Below are positions 45,457 to 57,389 of a stretch of DNA of 64,000 nucleotides, piece by piece; within the stretch, counting starts at the first letter, position 1; every line of letters starts with the position of its first letter. The stretch is from Pezicula radicicola (Eukaryota; Ascomycota; Leotiomycetes; Helotiales; Dermateaceae), in the NCBI GenBank assembly GCA_003008705.1, contig PDUO01000017.1:127827-191826 (forward strand). Reading direction: 5' to 3'. Made by a program: the position numbers and the translations under genes. The notes below the pieces were generated by a model. It made no database searches. It worked only from the letters and a program-made list of their open reading frames with translations, and was not told the origin of the DNA.

Positions 45457-48083
45457 ATGTCTTCCTCACGAGGAACTACACCGCCTCCCTCGCAACCCTC
45501 CTCCTCTCGAACTCACCCTATCCAGCCTCATCCTCATGCCCCTCTAACGCCCAGCGGCCTTCGAGAAGCGCATACTCTGTCCCAATCACCAGAGGAAACA
45601 CACATGATGCCCGACAACAAGGAGAGCGCTACGCCTAGCAGTTCGCAGCACTCTCCGCGGTCACCGCCTATAGACCTAGCTACGAGAATTAATGCAGCCA
45701 ATGGACCAGGGGATACCAGGGCAGGTCTTGGAAAAGCATTGAAAGATGCTGTAGAGGAGGTTGCGACGGAGACGACTACACTGTTGAAGAGGCCATATGA
45801 GATCATTACGAGCCATACTCATGATGGGCCTTGCAACCATGGTACATTTAGTCCGCGGGTAGAAAGCAGGCCCATGAGCTTGATGGGCGATGATTCGAGG
45901 CGCCCGCTTTCGTCAGGGGGAGTGAGTATTGGATCCAAATCAAGTAATGGTGGTATACTTGGGAACCTGTTCGGAAGGAAGACACATAGCACAACCAGTT
46001 CGCTGGCTGAGCGCCATGGGGTTAATAGAACCTCGATGTAAGTTCTACCAGATTTCTACGTATCTGGGTATATGGCTTCTTCGTAGAGCTTTGCTAATAA
46101 ATTTCTGTGCTGCAGGTATGTCTCCTACTACGTACCTTTCTTTGCCTGGATCCCACAGTATAAATGGAGTTACCTACAAGGTGACATCATAGCTGCTCTC
46201 ACTATGGCCTCCTTCTATATCCCCATGGCTCTCTCATATGCCTCGAACCTTGCCCACGTCCCACCAATCAATGGCCTCTACTCGTTCGTCTTCAATCCTT
46301 TAATATATGCATTCCTTGGCAGCTGCCCACAAATGGTAGTAGGGCCCGAGGCGGCAGGCAGTTTGCTGGTTGGTAGCGTGGTGAGGTCGACGGTAGACAG
46401 TGGAAAACACAATGATGCCGATGAAATGATGAATGCAAGGGTGGCCGGTGTCGTGACGGGCATAGCTGGCGCTGTCATCTTCATCGCAGGTCTCACCCGG
46501 CTTGGTTTCTTAGACAGCGTTCTAAGCAGGCCATTCCTGAGGGGCTTCATATCAGCAATTGGTTTTGTTATCGTCGTCGATCAACTTATCCCCGAGATGG
46601 GTCTCGCCGAGCTCGCAGCCAATACTAATGGCGTTGTGCATGGTAGTAGTGTCACTAAATTGGGGTTTCTCATTAACAATGCAACCCATCTCCATGCGCT
46701 CACTTTCGCAATCGCGTTTGGGAGTTTCGCCATCATCATGTTTTTCAGGCAAGTTTTCCATTCTCCCTTACAAAGAACCTAGTTAATGGACAAGCAGAGA
46801 ACTGAAGAAACGCCTTTCGCCTCGCTATCCAAATGTGGCCTACATCCCTGACCGCTTTGTGGTGGTTGTTAGTTCAGCAATTCTATGCTGGGCATTCGAA
46901 TGGAATAAACAGGGATTGGAGATCCTCGGCGAAGTCAAATCCACCACTGGCAATCCATTCCCCTTTCACTGGCCGTTCCAAGCTTCAAATAGAAAGCACA
47001 TTACCGAGGCAATGGGAACTTCGTTCTTGATTGCTCTGCTCGGTTTCTTTGAGTCCTCGGTAGCAGCCAAAAGTATTGGTGGAGGTGAAGGCAAAAAAGA
47101 TGGCCTCCAAGGCGTACAGCTCAGCCCAAATCGCGAATTGGTGGCTTTGGGCGTTGCCAATTTAGTGGGAGGCTGTTTCTGTGCTTTGCCAGCTTTTGGT
47201 GGGTATGGAAGAAGTAAGGTCAATGCCAGCACTGGTGGTAAGACACCAATGAGCAGCGTCTTCCTTAGCATGTTCACTATCATCTGCGTTTTGTTTCTCC
47301 TGCCATATTTCTACTACCTTCCTGTACGTATCGCGCTATTCCGGTCATTCTCAATACTTACTGACAACACATCAGAAAGCCGTCCTCTCATCAATGATAT
47401 CCGTCGTGGCCTGGTCTCTTATTGAAGAGGCCCCTCACGACATCGCCTTTTTTGTCAAAATCAGAGGCTGGACGGAGCTAGCCCTAATGACGATCATCTT
47501 CGCTGCAACAATATTCTATTCCTTAACCCTCGGTATTGCAATTGGTGTCGGGCTTTCGGTTCTTTCCGTCATTAAGCATAGCACTCGTCCACGTATTCAG
47601 ATCCTCGGTCGTATTCCAGGAACAAACCGCTTTGAGAACGCAGAAGATAATCCCGAAAAACTAGAATTCATTGAGGGTTGCCTTATAGTCAAAATACCCG
47701 AGCCTCTCACGTTCGCCAATACGGGAGACCTAAAAAGTCGTCTTCGAAGACTCGAACTCTATGGCACTAATCTCGCTCATCCAGCCCTACCTCGCACTCG
47801 TCCAGAAGAGCACAATAAGAACATTATCTTCGATATCCACGGTGTCACCGGCATTGATGGATCCGGTACGCAAGTTTTACAAGAGATTGTGACAGGTTAC
47901 CGTAGTCGGGGCGTCCATGTCTTCTTTACTAGAGGTCCTGTTGCCGGGTCCCCAATTTATGACAGATTGGAGAGGAGTGGTATCATTGAGACAATTGGTG
48001 GTCCGGATCACGTCGTTGGTGATGTGGAGAGTGCACTGCGCCTAACAGAGATAGATATCGAGTATGGGGCAGAACGGATGTGA
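45457..48083 (+). CDS. SLC26/SulP anion transporter with STAS domain
   Basis: Four exons: 45457-46037, 46116-46748, 46798-47323 and 47376-48083; product 815 aa. Introns 1 and 3 are GT-AG; intron 2 (49 nt) has a GC donor in the context AG|GCAAGT. Residues 1-193 are a Ser/Pro-rich cytoplasmic leader. The SulP core begins at YVPFFAWIPQYKWSYLQGD and includes AALTMASFYIPMALSYASNL, VVGPEAAGSLLVGSVV and PDRFVVVVSSAILCW. The C-terminal STAS domain (about 660-810) includes NIIFDIHGVTGIDGSGTQ. Family members move sulfate or other anions at the plasma or vacuolar membrane; the long N terminus and charged STAS make this more like the fungal intracellular-type branch than the classical high-affinity sulfate permeases, but substrate is not decidable. 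Confidence 0.9.
46749..46797 (+). other. Apparent GC-AG intron
   Basis: The conserved frame runs ...AIIMFFR and resumes with ELKKRLSPRYP. The only join that keeps it is after AG at 46748, with donor GCAAGT and acceptor AAGCAG. No GT donor nearby preserves the frame. Confidence 0.75.
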
Positions 48084-48743
48084 AAAGGTGGTAGTGGGTA
48101 GTACGATGATTATGAGCGTGGTGTTTGAAGGTGTTTGACAACTGGAGTATATAAAAGTGAACAATGTGGCGGTACCTTGCGATGGAAAAGTTTATGAGTT
48201 GGTATTTGGAAACGAGATTATAATAGCATAGCGGGCGTTTCTGTTCTGTTCGAGATACATTATTTAGCGTATACCATCCATAGACTTTGTCTCTGGTATG
48301 GCAATAGAGTTGATACCCTTCGCTTTGTTTGGATTCTGATATTAACTTGTTGGTAATCGTGGTCTATGAAGAGTAGTTTGTTCTGTATAAGGGTAGTAAG
48401 CTAATAATCTTATCTCTACAATACTATAGCCAACAAATCAAACCCTTTGACCTTTAAGTATATCTGAAAGAGCGTGAACAAGAACACAAGTGGCTTATGT
48501 TCAATAAAGATGAAGACAACAAACTTACTTCAGGGAATTACAAGTACCCAGTTTTATATTCTTACTTTCTCTACGAAGTATGCCGATGAGGTAGTAAATC
48601 GCTTAGTGACTTGAGTCCTGTCGTAAGATCGTAGATTTTGATGACCTAAGGTAGTCAAAATGTCAATAACTGGGTTGATTCTGATGATTACGCACCATTA
48701 CTTGGTACTGTTGTTCGCGATTCATGAACTCGTGGGAAGACGT

Positions 48744-49006
48744 CCACTTTACCAAGCCTATGATTTGGAAGCTATTTCTTTCTTGAAGGTTTCATCGTTC
48801 AACTGTACGCAATCAACAAACTGCCGTTCAAGTGGTCCGTGCAGCCAAAATCCACAGCGACTCGGTGACTTCAGTAACTTAGTTAGGAACATTCGTATAT
48901 CCATCCACCTTACCAAATGTATGAATTTAAAAGCTATTTCCTTCTTGACGATCTCGTAATCCAACTGTACGCAATCAACAAACTGCCGTTCAAAAGGTGT
49001 ACGCAG
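48744..49006. repeat. Direct duplication, two ~100-bp copies
   Basis: Copies at about 48744-48844 and 48905-49006 share the identical core AACTGTACGCAATCAACAAA followed by CTGCCGTTCAA. The flanks are similar but mutated (CCACTTTACCAA versus CCACCTTACCAA). Period ~161 bp. It has no coding context. Confidence 0.8.
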
Positions 49007-51098
49007 TCAATCCACAACGATTCAATCACATCTGCAAAGCAAATCTTCAAGTCCGAGTGTAAATAGGTAGAGAAAGTCAGAAAACTGGAGGCTGTGACTG
49101 AGACAAAACTTTCCTTGCGAGAAGACGATATCACATGGGTGCAATAGGAGCACTGTATGAAAAAGCGAAAGATATGATTAAGAAATTAGAGAGAAAGCTT
49201 CGAAAACAAAAGGATGCTGTGGTGATATCTTTATCATGTGATACAAAGCCCCCTTTCTTTCTGCCGTTGCTCGCTTCGCCTGAAAAGAATTCTCACCGCT
49301 TCCCCACCTCATCAATCTCTCACTTTCGCTGCCACGCCTCGAACGACTGCTCCTTGTCATCCTGACAACACGCCACCCAATGAAAACGACATGGCCAACA
49401 AGCCCACAGTTCTCATCAACATCGAGCGAGCGCGAGAGGAATGGAAAGAATAGAAACGGGAGGCTTGAAGATCGACATCCTCTCGTCTCATCTTTTCAGC
49501 GCCCAGCGGCGGATTCGTACTTCCTGCAGTCGCTCAGCAGCGCGTGGCAGTGGGCATGGCGCAGAGTAGGGTAGAAAATAGTGTGAACTCGCACGCAGCG
49601 ACCGAGCGATATTCGCAAGCAGGATCCATATTCGCAAGACATGCAGCACCACAGCCGCCCTCTTCTCTCAACATCGGACATCGGACATCAGAGAGGATCC
49701 ATCTAACATTGTGTGGCCAAGGCAGATCGAGTGGTCTTCGTCGCTTGGAGGAAAAATGCGATCGCAAGAAGTAAATGACCGTACTGAAAATGCAGGCTGG
49801 AATTTCCCATGTGTGTTTGAGCGGTTTAGTTGCATCATTGCATGTATTTGCTCTCGTGCAATAGCTGGGTTGAGGCACGAAATTCTCCGTCATTTCAGGA
49901 GTGCAAATTTTGGATGAAAGACATTCCTTATTATACATCATTAGATAGACCACCGCATGTCGATGAGATGTATTGCACCAGGGTTTCTGTTCGTGGCATA
50001 TTTCAACATTTCATCTGTCTACGAAGTAGAGTACTTTCGAGGCCAGTCCAGTACAGTCCTTCCCCCCCGAGATGATTCAGCGGAACAAGAGTTGCGGTCA
50101 TCTCGTGTATCTTGCTGGTTGGGTGATATTTCCTAGTGTTCCTCTTTGAAACCTTAGCCCAAGAGTGGATATAAGGGGTATAAGTGTATTCCCAAGAGTT
50201 TTTGGTGTATTTGCCTATCATTTTTTGAAAGGAGAAGGATGGGGATTTGTTTCGTCCACATTTCGTTTCCTCAGCTTGTGGAGATGTCGCAGATAAGCGG
50301 GTTTGAGCGTCATCTTATCACATGTTTTATTGCGTTTTATGGGAACTTTTGGCTCCGAAGGCCTAGAGATTGCCTGTTTTGCCATTCCCGCGTCTAGAAT
50401 TGTCCGAACTTTAGTGCCAAGATCGACCGGGACTCATAGTTCATCTGTTTCCGACACAACTAATTTCCCCCCAGATCCGCCGCTTAATGTCGCTTTCCCT
50501 GCAAAGACCATATACTTCACAAGGCTCAGCTTCTGCGCCACAGGTCATTGGCTGTGCCCAGGCTGACTGGAAAGCTCCAGATGAAAAAGGTGAAGCTTGT
50601 TTTTCCACGACCCATATTCCTGCGACAGTGGCTTTCCTAGCCCAGTCGAAGTGCCGGCATGCGGTCCATGTGTTCACCAATCTGGATAGACACATCGAAG
50701 GATTTGGTGGGAAAACCGAGAATTCTTGTCCTGTTAGGCGACTTATGCCTTACTGCAACTTTCGTACCAAAAGTATGGTGTCACCCATCCAGGCCCAAAC
50801 GACTTACAAAAGTATGTCTAGATTTCTAGAGCCTGATCTGTGTTTGCCCTACGGTCAGGGACAGGGGATACATCCCCCAACCTCACAATCTGAGTCAATC
50901 AACATCGGACGCCAATGCTCTCACTACCGACGTCAGTCAACTCTATCTTCGCAGATCCAAGACGCGTCAGCTCGTCTATTTGCTGGGAACTATACTCAAC
51001 GGGTGTGAGCACCGGCGGACCGCTGCATCGGTTACTGCCATGGGTCTGCACAGTCCATGGTACTGGGCATTGAATCTTTCCCTTTGACTTCGAGTAGC

Positions 51099-51105
51099 TA
51101 TATAA
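51099..51105 (+). promoter_or_regulatory. TATA box of the secreted repeat-protein gene
   Basis: TATATAA lies 136 bp upstream of the ATG at 51241. It is followed by a long pyrimidine-rich leader (T and CTTC runs at 51129-51240), typical of strongly expressed fungal genes. Confidence 0.6.
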
Positions 51106-51240
51106 GAATGCTCTTCGCCCTCTGGATATACCTTTTTTTTCTTCACCCACAACAGCCTTCAGCAGCTTCCATTCACTCTTCTTGTTTTTGCTTTTCACAG
51201 TACCGACAGCGTCGTTTATTTTCAACACTCTTTTTTCAAC

Positions 51241-52384
51241 ATGTCTCTCCGATCATTCCTCGCCGCTGGCTTGCTCTCAGTCGGGTATGGCTTCTCAACT
51301 TCTGAATATCTCCAAACTAAACTAACTCATATCTTTTAGCCTCGTCAACGCTGCACCTGTTGCTCAAGAACCTTCATCTGCCCCATCCGGCGTCAGCTTC
51401 CCAGGTGGTTTCCCTACCGGAACTGGCTCAAGACCTACAGGCACTGCTCCAGCTTTCACTGGTACTGCTGGTGGTAACCATCAATTTGCACAAGGCCATG
51501 CTCACCCATCTGGTGGCTTTGGTACTGGATTCCCAGGTACCGGCTTCGCAGCAGCAACCGGCGGCTTCTCTGGAGCTGTCCCACAAGGCACCGGCGCTCC
51601 ATTCCAGAAGCGTCAAGACTCATTCAGCGACTTCCCAACCGGAAGCCTGAGCATCCCATTCCCAACTGGCACTGGCGGTGCTTTCCCATCCGGCGCTTTC
51701 CCAACCGGGGGCTTCGCTGCTGCATCAGGCGGCTTTGGCGGCCCTGGCGGTGCCGGACCAACTGGCGGATTTGGTGGTGGATTTGGTTCTGGATCAGCTC
51801 AGCCAACGGGAGCTTCTCAGGGCCCATCAGGCTTCAAGCGCCGCGCAAACTTCCACCCAAGGCGTCAAGACGCCATCCCAACTGGTAACGCAGGATCTGC
51901 TCAACCATCCGGTGGCTTCGGCGGACAAGGTGGTTCAGGATCTGCTCAGTCATCAGGCGGTTTCGGTGGACAAGGTGGCTCAGGATCTGCTCAAGCAAGT
52001 GGCGGATTTGGAGGATCCGATTCTGGATCTGCTCAACCATCAGGATCTTTCAACGGCCCATCAGGCTTCAAGCGCCGTGCAAACTTCCACCCCAAGCGTC
52101 AAGACGGATCTGCTCAACCATCCGGTGGTTTCGGTGGACAAGGCGGTTCAGGATCTGCTCAGCCCAGTGGAGGATTCGGTGGTGGATCTGCTCAACCAAG
52201 CGGTGGATTTGAAGCTCAAGAATCCGGCCAGGCTTATGGCTCTGGATTCCGTGGTTTCGCTCAGGCTACTGGCACTGGTGGATTCGCTCAAGCATCTGGT
52301 ACCGGCCACCACCACCAACACAGCGCAACCGGCACTGGATCTTTCTCCAAGCCAACAACCACGGCTGCTGCTGTCCGTGTTTAA
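51241..52384 (+). CDS. Secreted Gly/Ser/Gln-rich repeat protein with Kex2-like sites
   Basis: Exons 51241-51284 and 51340-52384 with a 55-nt intron (GTATGG, branch ACTAAC, acceptor TTTTAG) splitting the signal peptide; product 362 aa. The signal peptide is MSLRSFLAAGLLSVGLVNAA. The mature part has no Met, few acidic residues and many GGFGG, GSAQPSGGF and FPTG repeats. Dibasic sites appear as QKRQDSF, FKRRANFHPRRQDA and FKRRANFHPKRQDG; the last two form a duplicated block, each preceded by GPSG. This pattern, a secreted precursor with repeated segments cut after Lys-Arg, fits Kex2-processed repeat proteins (repellent-like wall peptides or peptide precursors). The C terminus has a His run and SKPTTTAAAVRV. 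No family was recognised; function is inference. Confidence 0.82.
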
Positions 52385-53467
52385 ACACATTCTCCCTCTG
52401 TAAACCACCAATCAACCGACCAAAAAACGAAACCAAACTTTCACATATACCACAAGCACGTCCACGATTTTCAGTGCTGGGGAACGGCCTTCTGGGGAAT
52501 AGCAAAAAGGTTTAGCTTCGAGGAATCATATTCGCATCTTTCATGGACATACCCTATCATTACACACACAACACACACACACACACAACCAAAAATTGGG
52601 ATCGAGAGACACGAGTTTTCGTGCTGGCGATCGCTGTTTTTTCAATTCTTTACATACCCTGTGGGCGCAGCTAGAGTTATCTCAGCTATCTTTTTCTTGT
52701 GGGAGTCAGCCTGTGGCTTTTTTTGTTTCCAAAACTTCCTTGTATCATATTTAGCGGAAATGGTAAATTACAATATATAAACATTGCTGTTTTCCAAATT
52801 TGTGCTTTTTTACTTGCTTGAGTTTGTTTGTTTGTGATTGGAGTAACATTAGACTTTTGACTTACTTATACGATAGTGTTATAGGACAAGGAACAAGCTC
52901 CCACCTGTGCAATAGAAGGTACCGTACAAATTGCTTTATAAGATATCATTTTTATTAGGGCTATATATAAAGTGAGTTACTCAAATCAAGTAAGTTGCTC
53001 AAATCTTAAGTTGAAGTGACTTTTGTAGTCGCTTTGCCCTGTGAAGAAAACTGTAGCTGTACAATGCAATCCTTTACAGTTGAAGGCCATCTTTCCTACT
53101 ACTCGCTTAGCTTGTACTGTACACTACCTATCAATCACATGATTAGGAGATACGAGTTCACTATTCTATGCTGTCCTTGCGATGTTGTTTTCAAATTTGT
53201 AAAGGCACAAGAGAATCTCCTAGTAGACATTACATTATCTTTAGTCCCAACTAGTCTACCACTACCTTTTCGATTACCTATCAACCCTAACTTAACATTA
53301 CCACCTCCGCATTTAGATCCAGTCTTCAATAGCCAACAAACAAAAGACGAGGGCAATCATGCATCTCCAAACTTCAGGAAATTCTAGGAGTATGAAACAC
53401 ATCCAGAAAATTAAAGCCGGCTCCCAGAATCCGGAGCAGTACTAACATGCTCAGCACTCTTCCCATC
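52385..53467. other. Convergent intergenic region
   Basis: It holds the 3' UTRs of the secreted repeat protein (+) and the sugar transporter (-). It contains a (CA)n microsatellite at 52562-52588 and, near 52970-53015, AGTTACTCAAATC-type repeated words like those at 31950-32010. No gene was seen. Confidence 0.5.
52562..52588. repeat. (CA)n microsatellite
   Basis: About 13 CA units interrupted once by an extra A, in the 3' flank of the secreted repeat-protein gene. Confidence 0.9.
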
Positions 53468-55485
53468 CTACTTCTCAGCCAGCTGCTCAGCAAAAGTAGT
53501 ACGAGGAACCCATTTAGCACTTTCTCTTGGAGTCGACTCCTCCATCATACGATCAACCTGTTCAAGAGTAAGACCCTTAGTCTCAGGAACCAATGCGTAG
53601 GCGTAGATCCAGCATGCGGTACAGAGAGCACCCCAGATGAAAAAGACTTTAGAACCGAGATTTGCTTCACCAGGTCCAGTTCCTACCATGTAGGGTGTTA
53701 TTATAGTTATTATGCAGTTCCAGAGCCAGTTGGATGCTGTGGAGAGTGCGACACCTCGGGAACGGATTGGAAGGGGGAAGATCTCGCCGATTACGACCCA
53801 GGCGCCTGTGGTAGGTGACATGTTAGTAACGAAGGAGAACAAGATAGAGGAATTAAAACTTACCAGGACCCCAAGTTGTAGCGAAGAAAAATATGTATAT
53901 GCAAATCATGGAGATTTGAGCGCCGACTGCTTGTGTATTAAAAGTCACTGTTCCGTCCTCTGCTGTGATTGCACGACCAGCTGTAACTCCGATAATGGCG
54001 CAGATGAATTCGCAGACGAACATGCCAATGGCTCCATAGATCAAGATTGGACGACGACCGTATTTCTCGATGATCCAGAAGGAGATGGGTGTTGAGCCTA
54101 CGTTTACGCAGGTGGTGACGAGGGAGATGACGAAGGGGTTGCTGATTGTGTTGAGGCCTTGGAAGAATGTTGTGCCGAAGTAGAAGATGAACTATTTGAT
54201 ACTCAAGGTTAGCCCCTATGTTGAAATATATTATTAGGCTGCTGTGACTTACGTTGACACCAGTCCACTGCTGCATCATCTGAAGTGACTATTCAGAACT
54301 TCGGTATTAGCAATACTTCTTTTAGAAGATTCCTGGAGAACTGAGACATAATTTTGGGATAATTAGGCATGTCTTGTGTCTTGGGAGTATGGAAATGTCA
54401 AGATACATGATAGCACCCTAGACAATCAAGAAGAGGATAAAAATGAACTGGATTTACGAACCGTACCAAGGATGGTTCGTCGAAGGTTAGACGAAGGCTT
54501 CTTAAGACCACCCTTGAAGCAATTTGCCCAAGAACCAAACCAACCAGTTTGAGGAATCAAAGACATCTCGTACTCATGATTTGCAACAATCTCAGCAAGT
54601 TCCAATTCAACCATCTCATCTCCAGATCTAAGACCTCTCAATCGGGCAAGATTGCTTTCAGCCTTCTCTAACTGTCCTTTCTTGACGTAATATCTTGGTG
54701 ATTCGGGAAGTAACATGAGACCACCGCCCAAGATCAAAGCCCATAACATTTGAAGTCCGATGGGAATTCTGTATGATGAGGTATCTAGTCGGTGTTGGGT
54801 GCTGTAGTCTACGCAGGAGGCGAGGAAGAGACCGATGGTAATAGCCCATTGGTAACCAGAGACAATGGCACCACGAACTTTCTTAGGTGCGATTTCTGAC
54901 ATGTAGAGAATGATGATAGCAGAGACGAAACCGACACCGAAACCAGCAATGAGACGACCAGCTACGAGGAGAGCGAGACCAGTAGAAGCAGTTTGGAGAG
55001 AAACACCGAGGATGAAGACAGCACAACCTAAGATATTATTAATACCCTATACCACGAGTTAAAAACGAAATAAATATTCACTAACCAGTAACAATAGTAT
55101 TCCTCCTCCCAAACATATCAGCCAAATCACCAGCAATCAAAGCCCCAAAAAAGGTCCCAGCAGAAAGAACCGAAACAATAGTAGATTTAGTCGAAGCAGG
55201 AAGCGAGAACGCATCTCTCTCAGCCTTGGTTGCATCAGGACCGGGGATAGGTAAACCTGTGTATAGATGAATGAAGTAGGGCATTCCTAAGACTCCGGAG
55301 ATATATCCTGAGTCGTAGCCGAAGAAGATACCGCCGAAGGCTGCGAATCCGCACATTAGGTAGGCTTTTTTGGTTACGGGGGCTTCGATGTGTGATACAT
55401 CGGTGACGACGCCCGGCGCTGCTGCTGCTGCTGCTGCTGCTTCGGGAGCTTCTTTCGACATTGTTTCTGGATTGTTATTGGTCAT
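53468..55485 (-). CDS. MFS monosaccharide (hexose-type) transporter
   Basis: Five exons: 55485-55086, 55027-54462, 54288-54253 (a 12-codon microexon), 54191-53864 and 53805-53468; introns of 58, 173, 61 and 58 nt. Product 555 aa, usual for the family. Sugar-porter signatures: GGIFFGYDSGYISGVLGM in TM1, GDLADMFGRRNTI (loop 2-3), PESPRYYVKKG after TM6, LQMMQQWTGVN in TM7, EKYGRRPILIYG (loop 8-9), ATTWGPGAWVVIGEIFPL in TM10 and VPETKGLTLEQVDRMMEE at the end. It should carry hexoses by proton symport or facilitated diffusion at the plasma membrane. The N terminus has an alanine run encoded by a GCT/CTG trinucleotide array (55420-55440). An alternative start is the Met at codon 9. Confidence 0.92.
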
Positions 55486-57389
55486 GGTGGTGGTGAGGTC
55501 AACAATGCATGAATGTGGGGAGAGGTGAGAGAATGAAATTTGACCGGAAGGTGAGGGGAGGGAGGAAGACAGGAGTAAATACGGCTGGGGCTGATGCGGG
55601 GAAACAAGGGTTCTTGTACTGTACTTCAGGCAAGCTTAAAATGAGAGTAGTTTGTTGAAAGTTAGAAATCGAGAGATTGAAAGCATAATGGTGCTCAAAC
55701 TATGAACCATATTCGTGGAGCTAGCTTATTGACTGTAGTTAAAGTCAATTTATACCCCATGGGGAGGGAGTAAGTGACCAGGATGAAGGCGAGAATTTGG
55801 AGACTTAACTGCGGGAACGGGGCTTCTCATCATGTGGTCACTTGGTTGAATGGAGTGGTAGATATTGAAGAGTTCTGTATTGGTCAATGACACTGTGATG
55901 CTTCGTATGGTTTGCTGCATTATTACCTATGGATACAAGTGACTAGTATATGGAGAAATTGAAATAGACTTCCCCGGACGGGGTTTTCATTCATGGGGTA
56001 AAAGAGTCTGGAGGTTGGTCTAGACCCTATTCTGGATCTATCAATAGAGGCAAGCTTTTGTCGAGGCATTTTCACTCAATATTGTACGCTTCCGGTAGTT
56101 GACATTGACATTTCTAATCTCCAGTAAAGTAGCTACTATTTTAGCGAATCTCGTAAGGTATAGAGAACTGTTCTTGCCTACCAGATGAGAAGGCATCCAA
56201 GTCGCATTATCTTTTTATGCAAAGATTTATAGCACCAAGAGTTCAAAAAAAAAAGGGGGGGGGTGGGGGGGTTGCAAGCGCAAGAATAAAGCACCAGAGC
56301 CAGATCTTGGCAAAGAGAATCTTTTGAGAGCCAGTGCAAAACCCTACACACATGGTTGAGCTCACATGATATTATAGAAAGTGCGCCAGGTATTAGTTGA
56401 AACTACTAAACCGTTCGTTAATTGAGCTAAGAGTCGGGCCAAACTCTGAAATAACCTCATCATCAACCTTACACAGTAGCGAGACCTGTCGGCAAACACT
56501 CTTGACTATCTGGACCCTTTCTAGCTTGGGAAAAACCTAGGGCCAAAATGTTGTATTTCATGCTAAGTAAGTCATCTGACTACCTTGTACCGCCTAACTT
56601 TATAGTCTTTAAAAGTGTGCTGTACCAACTGATGGTAGAGTTCTTAACTGTTATTGCATCTAACCGTTTGTTGTGTGCTTACAGTAACTACGCTATACGC
56701 GCCACCCGTCCCGCTGTCAACTTCGGGATATATGACCCTGTGCAAATATACATAAGGTTATACTTACAAGTACCAGTTTGAAGAAGCTAGCGTCCAGATG
56801 GCTTTTTGGAGCTCCAAGTCTCAAGTGCAAGCCAGTCTTTTTAAGTCCTCGCGCTCAAATCTTCTCCCTTTATCTCTCTTTCTCATCTCAAGAAAAGAAA
56901 CCTTCCAAATCTTCTTAAGCCATCACTCGCTCCGTATGACTTTCACTGTGTTCATTTCAAACTCCACAATCGGAGCGAGTTAGGAACGGAGGGTACTCCG
57001 TCGGTCTTGGCATTTAGCCGAGAGGGCTCGCGGGCCCCCCTTTTTGTTTAGTGTGAACTTTGTGCACTTCAAAGGGGAATGATGGATCATCTGATTTGAG
57101 ACATGTTGCTCCGTGATATCTTAGACCTAGGAGTGCTTAGCTAAAGCTTCCAGCTCGACAGAAAATATACTTAATAGTTATGTAAGAAACGAGGTAGCGT
57201 ACAATTTTGGAGAGCTTAATGTAGTTCTTATAGTTTGAATTTTCAGAATATAGATGGATTCGAGAGATGAGAAATAGTAGATGTTATAGCAGTAATTTCA
57301 ACTCTGCTATGAAAAAGTCCTGTCTCTAACAATAAGGAGAGCTCCTCAAAAGAGAACCAAAGAAGCATTTTAATTCTAAGACTAGATAA
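55486..57389. other. 1.9-kb intergenic region, no gene seen
   Basis: Promoter side of the sugar transporter, then AT-rich sequence. It includes an A10/G9-T-G7 homopolymer tract at 56244-56271. No ORF with domain character. Confidence 0.5.

Larger units (their letters stand above)
48084..51240. other. 3.2-kb intergenic region with a local duplication
   Basis: No gene is supported, although several ORFs of 60-170 codons exist. A ~100-bp direct duplication lies at 48744-49006. The final 250 bp contain a TATA box and the leader of the secreted repeat protein. Confidence 0.45.

Noticed and set aside
50487..51008. 173-codon ORF on the + strand
   Set aside because: No signal peptide, domain motif or biased composition; it runs into the promoter of the secreted repeat-protein gene.
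51678..52403. Long leucine-rich ORF on the + strand
   Set aside because: It is a shifted frame of the Gly/Ser-rich secreted protein; the repeats of the true frame create it.
56244..56271. A10/G9-T-G7 homopolymer run as a possible regulatory or G-quadruplex site
   Set aside because: Isolated homopolymer far from any gene start; could be partly a sequencing artefact.
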